NCBI GenBank assembly: GCA_016839865.1
Contig: JAEOTN010000522.1
Span: 1-5,113, forward strand
Length of the DNA: 5,113 nt
Source: Promethearchaeota archaeon
Lineage (GTDB): Archaea; Asgardarchaeota; Lokiarchaeia; Sigynarchaeales; MK-D1
Direction: 5' to 3'
Each line of letters starts with the position of its first letter. Position 1 is the first letter of the stretch. Shown piece by piece: positions 1-4,521 of this stretch. The translations under genes were made by a program, and so were the position numbers. Under the pieces are notes generated by a model, which saw only the letters and a program-made list of their open reading frames with translations, did no database searches and was not told where the DNA came from.

Positions 1-1
1 C

Positions 2-25
2 AAAAAAAGAATGGACAGACAATAA
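2..25 (+). CDS. Possible 3' end of an upstream gene (C-terminal residues only)
   Basis: In the second frame the left edge reads Lys-Lys-Arg-Met-Asp-Arg-Gln followed by a TAA stop at 23-25, two bases before the ATG of the first membrane-protein gene. Such close spacing matches the next junctions in this operon (13 bases and 1 base), and a basic C-terminal tail would suit another membrane protein of the set. This is only a possibility: seven codons carry no family signal, and the other two forward frames are also open at this edge. Confidence 0.25.
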   Translation, partial: KKRMDRQ

Positions 26-27
26 AC

Positions 28-540
28 ATGTCAAAACTAGTTAAAGTGCTATTACGAATTGGAGTGGGAATTGTACAACTCTCAATTTCATTAGTAGTCA
101 TAATCTCATTATTGTCAGCAGTAAATATCGTATTAACTCAAAATCCGGCAACGATTGTGGATATGGATAATGCGCATTTTAATATTTCAGATCCTGACAA
201 TTGCAATGTGAGTATTCCCTTCAATCTCGATAATACAAATGGATATTATGATTTCGAGAATTTGACAATTCATATCGAATTAGGAATATTCAATGATACT
301 GAAGACTTTACAATCCTGAATGGAACTCAATCTTTTACGGTTCCAAAAGAAATGAATTTCACAGATACTATTGCTTTTGGTAATAGTTCATTCCATTGGG
401 AACAAAGTCTCATTGATGGTTTGATAGCTAATCCATTAAACTACAATCTCTCTGTGTATATTGACGTTTCCGCAGTTTATGCTCTGGGATTGATTCCGTT
501 CCGTTTAAACGTAACCATTCCAGAACTACCACTATCTTAG
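28..540 (+). CDS. Single-pass membrane protein with sequon-rich extracellular beta domain
   Basis: This 170-residue protein has a short basic N-terminus (Lys3, Lys6, Arg10), one long hydrophobic segment at about residues 11-36, and an outward-facing domain of about 130 residues rich in alternating beta-type sequence. The ectodomain carries nine N-X-S/T sequons (Asn 52, 60, 78, 89, 98, 110, 119, 140, 161), consistent with a heavily N-glycosylated surface domain in an archaeon. The stretch around residues 60-115 resembles LEA14/LEA_2-type or Ig-like beta sandwiches, but only by general pattern. There is a single cysteine (Cys59), so no internal disulfide. It is the first complete gene of a three-gene membrane operon and probably works with the two proteins that follow. 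ATG 28 is the first start in the window but has no clear Shine-Dalgarno motif, and the frame is open to the left edge, so the start could lie further upstream. Function unknown. Confidence 0.8.
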   Translation: MSKLVKVLLRIGVGIVQLSISLVVIISLLSAVNIVLTQNPATIVDMDNAHFNISDPDNCNVSIPFNLDNTNGYYDFENLTIHIELGIFNDTEDFTILNGTQSFTVPKEMNFTDTIAFGNSSFHWEQSLIDGLIANPLNYNLSVYIDVSAVYALGLIPFRLNVTIPELPLS

Positions 541-544
541 GAGA
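540..544 (+). promoter_or_regulatory. Ribosome binding site overlapping the preceding stop codon
   Basis: GGAGA begins on the last base of the TAG stop of the first membrane gene and lies 9 bases before ATG 554. This supports that start and suggests coupled translation of the two genes. Confidence 0.65.
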
Positions 545-553
545 AGAAAAAAA

Positions 554-1081
554 ATGGTAAAACAAAATCCACTAAAAAATATACTACTGGGGTTAATTTC
601 CGCAGCAATATATGGAGTTACGGTGATCCTTGTTCCGTTACTGATAATGAATGCTGTGGGAGGTATAGCTTCTCCTACTGCTGAAATGCGATTTTGGATA
701 ATCGCTATTGGAATGGTTGTTATATCTCTTGCATTCGGAAGAGAAACCTCTCCCCGAAGATCTGTTCGAAAGGTGATCTTCAATGCCCTTCTAACGCTTG
801 CAAATATGTTTTATATCTATAGTTATTGGTTATCTGGTATCGCCAATATTGATTTGAGTATCCCTATTGCGATGGGTGGAGTTATTGGATTCCAATTGAA
901 TTTGGGAACTCTTCTTGCAATCGAATTAGGAGTGATTGGTCTAAAAATTATTGTTCTGATTTATGATCTGATCGATGCAATTGTGTATTGGAGTAAACGG
1001 AAAACGAAAATCAAGGTAGATCCCGGAGAGGAGGAATCTGATACCTTTGCAGCTATGTTAGAAGATGATGGAGGTCGATAA
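554..1081 (+). CDS. Polytopic membrane protein with acidic cytoplasmic tail
   Basis: A 175-residue protein not recognised as a named family. Hydrophobic segments lie at about residues 10-33, 47-62, 75-97 and 117-144. A further glycine-rich, moderately hydrophobic stretch (about 100-115) may be a re-entrant or amphipathic element. The loop after the second segment is basic (Arg63, Arg68, Arg69, Arg72, Lys73) and the segment-4 exit is also basic (Lys148, Arg149, Lys150), so both probably face the cytoplasm. The C-terminal 25 residues are acidic and likely cytoplasmic. No catalytic motif, conserved charged pair inside the membrane, or transporter signature is evident. It is the middle gene of the operon: its stop codon is separated by one base from the next ATG, and the last codons contain that gene's ribosome binding site. 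A role as a membrane partner of the flanking proteins is inferred from this packing. Confidence 0.8.
   Translation: MVKQNPLKNILLGLISAAIYGVTVILVPLLIMNAVGGIASPTAEMRFWIIAIGMVVISLAFGRETSPRRSVRKVIFNALLTLANMFYIYSYWLSGIANIDLSIPIAMGGVIGFQLNLGTLLAIELGVIGLKIIVLIYDLIDAIVYWSKRKTKIKVDPGEEESDTFAAMLEDDGGR
1070..1075 (+). promoter_or_regulatory. Shine-Dalgarno motif that sets the start of the third membrane gene
   Basis: GGAGGT sits 7 bases upstream of ATG 1083. The in-frame ATGs at 1065 and 1068 lie upstream of this motif and so cannot be served by it. This favours the 1083 start and places the motif inside the last codons of the preceding gene. Confidence 0.75.
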
Positions 1082-1082
1082 A

Positions 1083-1355
1083 ATGGGAATTTCACTACCA
1101 CCATGGATACCAAATGTCTTAAATTCCATAAACCAAATTTTGGGGTATGTTGCTCCTGTAGTAAATGCTATAGTTCTCTTCATGCTTCCAATGCTAGAAC
1201 CAATGGGGAACGCTCTTCGAAATTTCGTTTTACTCACTCTAGGATTGGTAGTTCCAGGTGAATATGTATGGTTTATAGTTTTTACTTCAGTAATTGGAGT
1301 AGGAGCATTACTATTAGCGATATTCTTCCCGGGAGAAAAACGAGAAGAGAATTAG
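1083..1355 (+). CDS. Small two-segment membrane protein
   Basis: With the start at ATG 1083 this is a 90-residue protein; starting at ATG 1065 would add six residues but ignore the strong ribosome binding site. It has a Pro/Trp-containing, probably amphipathic N-terminus (residues 1-17), a hydrophobic segment at about 18-40, a polar joint with an Asn-Ala-Leu-Arg-Asn stretch, and a second hydrophobic run at about 49-84 broken by Pro-Gly-Glu-Tyr (58-61). It ends in a charged tail (Lys-Arg-Glu-Glu-Asn). It is the last gene of the operon and is followed by a T-rich terminator. Size and position suggest a small subunit or stabiliser of a membrane assembly with the two preceding proteins. That is inference; I do not recognise the family. 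Confidence 0.75.
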   Translation: MGISLPPWIPNVLNSINQILGYVAPVVNAIVLFMLPMLEPMGNALRNFVLLTLGLVVPGEYVWFIVFTSVIGVGALLLAIFFPGEKREEN

Positions 1356-1378
1356 GAAATCATCACACAAAATAACCT

Positions 1379-1396
1379 ATATTTTTATTTTTTTCG
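1379..1396 (+). terminator. T-rich terminator after the membrane operon
   Basis: About 25 bases after the stop at 1355, two T runs separated by a single A cover 1382-1394, with no convincing stem before them. Archaeal RNA polymerase can stop on such U-tracts without a hairpin, so this is the likely end of the three-gene transcript. Confidence 0.5.
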
Positions 1397-1410
1397 TTCT
1401 TGCTTGTGTT

Positions 1411-1446
1411 TTTATAATATATCTATCAATTTTTGCATCATTTATA
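1411..1446 (+). promoter_or_regulatory. Candidate TATA boxes for the radical SAM gene
   Basis: Two TATA-like boxes occur before the gene: TTTATAATAT at 1411-1420 and TTTATA at 1441-1446. With the usual archaeal spacing of about 25 bases to the transcription start, they would give leaders of roughly 55 and 30 bases, both able to include the GGAGG motif at 1483-1487. The background is very AT-rich, so either could be chance. The presence of a terminator just upstream argues that a promoter must lie in this gap. Confidence 0.4.
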
Positions 1447-1497
1447 CCCGAGAATTGATTTTTTATTACATTGAACATTACTGGAGGATAACCCCTA

Positions 1498-2409
1498 ATG
1501 ACTCCAAGGATTTATTATAAAGAACCTGTTTTTCGACCTCCAAGTGAAGGGCGTTCCCTATTAATTCAAGCTACCGAGGGATGTACTTTCAAATGTGCCT
1601 TCTGCGTATCTAATTTAGGTAAACCATTTAAAATTCGTACAGTAAGAGAGATTAAACAAGATCTCGATACCGCAAAGAACTTATATGGTTATGTGAAGAG
1701 AGTATTTTTCCTTGATGGTAACGCAATGGTGATGCCATTTGACCAACTACATGAGATTACAGAATATGCTCATCAAGCATTCCCTGAAATCGAACGTGTA
1801 AGTGTATATGCGCATGGAAAAGATATCTTAAGTAAAACTGATGACCAACTTCTGAGATTACGAGAAGCTGGTCTGAAAATGGTGTACATCGGCATCGAAA
1901 CTGGAGATAATTCGTTACTTCAGAAAATTGGTAAACGAGAAACACAAGATGATATTGTTTATGCCTTTCAAAAATGCTTCAAAGCAGGAATAACTCCTTC
2001 CGGCACTATAATATTAGGATTGGCAGGTAAAAATCCAGAATCTTCAAGAAATCATGCAATTCAAACAGCTGAATTAGTTAATCGATGTAATCCAAAGGAG
2101 TTTGGATTCCCTAAATGGTATATTGCAACCCTAACTTTAATGATTCCTCCAGGTACACCAATATTTTTTGAAAAACAAGAGGGTACATTTCATCCTATGA
2201 ACAGTGATGAGATTTTGGCTGAACTAAAGTTAATGATTGAACATATCTCGGATGATATAGGTAATTGCATCTTTAGGAGTAATCATGCAAGTAATTATTT
2301 GGCTATAAGGGGTGTTCTAGCAAAAAATAAAAAGGAGATTCTTAAAAAAATTGAACAAAATCTGGTAGATCATAGAGATCTCCGACCAGAATTTTACAGA
2401 GCACTATGA
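1498..2409 (+). CDS. Radical SAM protein of unknown substrate (COG1032-like, no B12 domain)
   Basis: A 303-residue radical SAM enzyme, expected to bind a [4Fe-4S] cluster and cleave S-adenosylmethionine to a 5'-deoxyadenosyl radical. The cluster motif CxxxCxxC is present as Cys29, Cys33 and Cys36, preceded by the typical Gln-Ala-Thr-Glu-Gly strand. Later conserved elements are an Ile-Gly-Ile-Glu-Thr-Gly strand (about residues 131-136) followed by a lysine-rich helix, a Pro-Gly-Thr-Pro turn in the second half, and a C-terminal motif RSNHASNYL (260-268). The N-terminal RPPSEG and the C-terminal SNHASNYL are shared with a widespread uncharacterised family of stand-alone radical SAM proteins found in anaerobic bacteria and archaea. 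There is no N-terminal cobalamin-binding domain, and no three-cysteine auxiliary cluster motif (SPASM type) at the C-terminus. GGAGG at 1483-1487, 10 bases before ATG 1498, supports the start. It appears complete and transcribed alone. The family is clear, the reaction unknown. Confidence 0.92.
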   Translation: MTPRIYYKEPVFRPPSEGRSLLIQATEGCTFKCAFCVSNLGKPFKIRTVREIKQDLDTAKNLYGYVKRVFFLDGNAMVMPFDQLHEITEYAHQAFPEIERVSVYAHGKDILSKTDDQLLRLREAGLKMVYIGIETGDNSLLQKIGKRETQDDIVYAFQKCFKAGITPSGTIILGLAGKNPESSRNHAIQTAELVNRCNPKEFGFPKWYIATLTLMIPPGTPIFFEKQEGTFHPMNSDEILAELKLMIEHISDDIGNCIFRSNHASNYLAIRGVLAKNKKEILKKIEQNLVDHRDLRPEFYRAL

Positions 2410-2442
2410 TTTATTTTTTAAGTTTTTTCACAGCTTTTTTTA
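2410..2442 (+). terminator. T-rich terminator of the radical SAM gene inside the opposing gene
   Basis: Directly after the TGA at 2409 the plus strand has three T-rich runs (2410-2419, 2423-2428, 2435-2441). The same bases encode, on the minus strand, the Lys-rich C-terminus and stop codon of the zinc-finger protein. A U-tract terminator for the plus-strand gene is therefore likely embedded in the neighbour's 3' end. Confidence 0.5.
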
Positions 2443-3211
2443 CAGCTTCAACGTCACCTGGTCCAGCATATTTGCACCGAGTAATATGTCTTGCAACACT
2501 TGCAAATTCTTTTTTACAAAAAGGACATCGCTGTTTTCCATCCTTTGTTGTTTCAATTTCTATGGATTTTGCTCCCGGACGAACTGCTGCAGCTTGTGAC
2601 ACAACTTCTTCCTCATCATCTAAATCATCAATCAACTCTAAAGCATCGTCATCTTCGATATCAATGCCTTTTTCTTTAGCTTTGGCAAGTTTTCTTTCTT
2701 TACGGTCATAGACTTCATGGATTTCTGCTTCATCGTCTTCAATTTCTACTTCTTCAACTTCTTTCTCTTTCCGCCCAAATAATTCTTCGGAGATTTTTTC
2801 TTCTTCAGCAGCTTTTTTCTTCTTCTCTTCCTCGTCTTCTTCTTCTTCTTCTTCTTCTTCCTCTTCTACGACCTTTTTCTTCCGAGTTCGACGTTTCTTA
2901 GGCATGTCATCATCTTCATCCTCTTCTTCCTCTTCACTATCTTCATCTTTAATAACTTCATAGAAATCTTCATCATCCCAAACAAGATCACTCTCTAGAT
3001 CCACAGCGATATACATTTCCCCAATCTCGTTATCTGATTTCTTAAATTGTGAGCAAACACTACAAACTAAAGCCGATTTACCCAAAACTAAATCTCTCGC
3101 TGAGCAATAACAAAGAGGTTGTAAAGAATGCGATACTTTATTCATAGTTTCCAGATGCACACATGCTTCTTTATTGTCAATATTTTTTGATTTAGTAGAT
3201 TTTGATGACAT
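2411..3211 (-). CDS. Acidic low-complexity protein with N-terminal Cys cluster and C-terminal C2HC zinc finger
   Basis: A 266-residue hydrophilic protein with three parts. Residues about 15-58 carry metal-ligand-like spacing: Cys17-x-His19, Cys34-x-Cys36 and Cys50-x2-Cys53, a possible small zinc domain. Residues about 60-220 are dominated by Asp/Glu, including a run of ten Glu (116-125), and are interrupted by a strongly basic patch at 105-113 (KKRRTRKKK) resembling a nucleic-acid-binding or nuclear-localisation-like segment. Residues 229-246 form a zinc finger Cys229-x2-Cys232-x9-His242-x3-Cys246, followed by a Lys-rich tail. Such a finger suggests binding to nucleic acid or protein, and the acidic middle suggests disorder or a coiled structure. 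The start at 3211 is supported by GAGGA 6 bases upstream (3218-3222 on this strand). The gene is monocistronic and divergent from the nitroreductase. I do not recognise a named family; a DNA/RNA-binding or chaperone-like role is only a guess. Confidence 0.8.
   Translation of the reverse strand: MSSKSTKSKNIDNKEACVHLETMNKVSHSLQPLCYCSARDLVLGKSALVCSVCSQFKKSDNEIGEMYIAVDLESDLVWDDEDFYEVIKDEDSEEEEEDEDDDMPKKRRTRKKKVVEEEEEEEEEEDEEEKKKKAAEEEKISEELFGRKEKEVEEVEIEDDEAEIHEVYDRKERKLAKAKEKGIDIEDDDALELIDDLDDEEEVVSQAAAVRPGAKSIEIETTKDGKQRCPFCKKEFASVARHITRCKYAGPGDVEAVKKAVKKLKK
2835..2867 (-). repeat. GAA trinucleotide microsatellite encoding polyglutamate
   Basis: The plus strand shows eight perfect TCT units (2835-2858), then TCC and two more TCT. 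On the coding strand these are purine triplets giving most of a ten-glutamate run in the acidic protein: eight consecutive GAA codons, then GAG and GAA reading back towards the N-terminus. Unit gain or loss would keep the frame. The flanks (about 2810-2930) are also purine-biased on the coding strand. Confidence 0.85.
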
Positions 3212-3286
3212 AATTTTTCCTCAATTACGATGTACACTACAAAAATGAGTTTGAGCGTTGTAGAAAACCTTGCATTTCTTTTATTT

Positions 3287-3375
3287 TTTTCCTTTTATAA
3301 AAGGATAGAAAAGAAGACTTCCCTAATGATCCACCAAAATATTCACTAAAATTTGGCAATAATTTTCCTTTTATA
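3287..3375 (+). repeat. 13-bp direct repeat TTTTCCTTTTATA, two copies
   Basis: Identical 13-mers lie at 3287-3299 and 3363-3375, with starts 76 bases apart. Both contain a TATA-like end. The first copy is part of the perfect palindrome; the second is followed by GAAG, which breaks the symmetry. They may be tandem promoter or regulator sites, or chance in AT-rich DNA. Confidence 0.5.
3290..3305. promoter_or_regulatory. 16-bp perfect palindrome around a TATA core in the divergent promoter region
   Basis: TCCTTTTATAAAAGGA is identical to its reverse complement and sits between the divergent zinc-finger and nitroreductase genes. A symmetrical TATA core could recruit TBP in either direction, or be a dimeric regulator site overlapping a promoter. 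Read towards the minus-strand gene, a start about 25 bases on would leave a leader of about 55-60 bases. A second minus-strand candidate is the A-rich stretch at 3277-3290. Neither flank of the palindrome has a clear purine-rich BRE, so the promoter assignment is tentative. Confidence 0.45.
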
Positions 3376-3384
3376 GAAGTTAAT

Positions 3385-3393
3385 GTATAAATG
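3385..3393 (+). promoter_or_regulatory. Candidate TATA box for a leaderless nitroreductase transcript
   Basis: TGTATAAAT, preceded by the purine-containing GAAGTTAA, is centred about 25 bases upstream of ATG 3414. Archaeal spacing would put the transcription start at or very near that ATG, giving a leaderless mRNA. This agrees with the absence of any Shine-Dalgarno motif before the gene. The copy at 3363-3375 is an alternative box that would give a leader of about 15 bases. Confidence 0.45.
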
Positions 3394-3413
3394 AATGCAG
3401 TTAGTGATTGAAA

Positions 3414-4484
3414 ATGGAAATCAAATCAAGACGAAAATTCCTTCGATTTTACAATCAGGAGGATTATGAAAAGAATGTGCCAAAATCTGATCAAGAAAAA
3501 CGTGTGGATTCTCCCCCATTGGAGTTACCTTATCCCTCTGATGCTACATTGGTTAATTTAATCCCCCCAGACAAACTTAAAACTCGAGAAACAACATTCT
3601 TATCAATCGTAAATTCAAGAGTGAGTAGAAGAAAATTTCTGGATGAGTCAATATCCTTAGAGGAATTATCCTATTTGTTGTGGTGTACTCAAGGAGTTAA
3701 GCGACAGTTAAAATTAGGGGCATTTCGAACAGTACCCTCTGCAGGTGCGCGTTGCCCATTTGAAACTTATTTGTATATTCGAAAAGTGGAAGGTTTGCAA
3801 CCCGGATTATATCGATATATATCTTTACAGCATAAGTTACTATTTTTGAAATCTATTGAAAATGCTGAGGAGATTTTTACAAATCTCGCATACGGGCAAA
3901 AATTTGCTGCAAATGGATCGGTCTTATTTATATGGGTTGCTATTCCCTATCGAACGGAGTGGAGATACACCACTTTAGCTCATAAATTCATTGCAATTGA
4001 TCTAGGAATCGTTTGTGAGAATTTGTACTTAGCATGTGAAGCTCGTGGATTGGGAACAGTAGCCATTGGATACTACGAGCAAGAAAAAATGGATTCCTAT
4101 TTAGATTTAGATTCCACTGATGTTTTTTCGGTGTTAATTGCTCCTGTTGGCAAAGTAGCTCAAAAATCAGATATTCGGAAATTCTTCAAAACCATGAAAA
4201 AACAAACTACACCGAATCAATTACAGAAATACTTGGGAAAATACACAATTCCTAATGGTCCTCAAGTAGATGTAGTATTAGAAAACGACCAATTGATAAT
4301 AAAAAGCAACCTCTTTGAAGAACATTTAGTCCCCCATAGTGATACCGAGTTCATCGGTGGTGACATTTTACGAGCTATACGGTTTGAGTGTGCTGAGAAT
4401 GGGAACGTAAGTAAAATGGTCGTATTAACGGGAATAATTAGTGATAAAGAAATTATTGAATTGGATAAAAAAATAGATGAATAA
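3414..4484 (+). CDS. SagB-type nitroreductase fused to a C-terminal DUF3471/lipocalin-like domain
   Basis: A 356-residue protein. Residues about 1-255 match SagB/ThcOx-type FMN oxidoreductases of the nitroreductase superfamily. They include a Lys-Ser-Asp-Gln plus Pro-Pro-Leu-Glu-x-Pro-Tyr-Pro entry segment (24-41), an Arg-rich FMN-phosphate segment (R69, R72, R73), Leu-Ser-Tyr-Leu-Leu-Trp-x-Thr-Gln-Gly (85-94), the PSAG motif (108-111), a Gly-Leu-Tyr-Arg-Tyr strand (131-135), and a late helix ending in Gly-Leu-Gly plus a Pro-Val-Gly-Lys close. Such enzymes oxidise azolines in RiPP clusters, but archaeal stand-alone members have no known substrate and no SagC/SagD partner is visible here. Residues about 268-342 (Leu-x-Lys-Tyr-x-Gly-x-Tyr start, alternating strands, Pro-His-Ser-Asp-x-x-Phe turn) resemble the DUF3471 domain found after CubicO/beta-lactamase-type peptidases. 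TTG 3408 is the only other in-frame start, since TGA lies at 3405-3407; ATG 3414 is preferred. No Shine-Dalgarno motif. Confidence 0.88.
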   Translation: MEIKSRRKFLRFYNQEDYEKNVPKSDQEKRVDSPPLELPYPSDATLVNLIPPDKLKTRETTFLSIVNSRVSRRKFLDESISLEELSYLLWCTQGVKRQLKLGAFRTVPSAGARCPFETYLYIRKVEGLQPGLYRYISLQHKLLFLKSIENAEEIFTNLAYGQKFAANGSVLFIWVAIPYRTEWRYTTLAHKFIAIDLGIVCENLYLACEARGLGTVAIGYYEQEKMDSYLDLDSTDVFSVLIAPVGKVAQKSDIRKFFKTMKKQTTPNQLQKYLGKYTIPNGPQVDVVLENDQLIIKSNLFEEHLVPHSDTEFIGGDILRAIRFECAENGNVSKMVVLTGIISDKEIIELDKKIDE

Positions 4485-4487
4485 AAA

Positions 4488-4521
4488 TTACACTTTTTCT
4501 AAATCCAATTTTATTTTTTCT
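4488..4521 (+). terminator. T-rich terminator of the nitroreductase gene inside the opposing gene
   Basis: After the TAA at 4482-4484 the plus strand has T runs at 4494-4498 and 4509-4519, within the 3' end of the convergent TPR gene. In the opposite direction, A runs at 4467-4473 and 4483-4487 provide T-tracts for the minus-strand transcript inside the nitroreductase gene. No clear stem was seen. Confidence 0.4.

Noticed and set aside
532..783. Open frame on the minus strand opposite the second membrane gene (83 codons)
   Set aside because: It lies fully against a well-supported gene with its own ribosome binding site, and its product has no recognisable features.
1356..1497. A small RNA or tRNA in the gap before the radical SAM gene
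   Set aside because: No cloverleaf, conserved TPsiC-like sequence or stable stem was found; the gap is explained by a terminator, TATA-like boxes and a ribosome binding site.
1757..1945. Open frame on the minus strand inside the radical SAM gene (62 codons)
   Set aside because: A shadow of a conserved coding region; no ribosome binding site or family signal seen.
2406..2711. Plus-strand frames opposite the zinc-finger gene (101 and 62 codons), rich in Ser, Phe and Leu
   Set aside because: They are the complement of Glu/Lys-rich codons; the minus-strand protein has zinc-ligand motifs and a good ribosome binding site, so these are antisense shadows.
2820..2870. Could the TCT repeat be a CRISPR-like or mobile-element repeat?
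   Set aside because: It is a simple trinucleotide tract without spacers or terminal repeats and is explained by glutamate codons.
3212..3413. A riboswitch or structured leader between the divergent genes
   Set aside because: Only the short TATA-centred palindrome and its partial copy stand out; no GC-rich stems that would indicate a folded RNA.
3414..4484. A RiPP (thiazole/oxazole-modified peptide) cluster around the SagB-type protein
   Set aside because: No cyclodehydratase (SagC/SagD, YcaO), precursor peptide or dedicated transporter is visible in the window; the radical SAM gene is separated from it by an opposing gene and does not look like a peptide-modifying SPASM enzyme.
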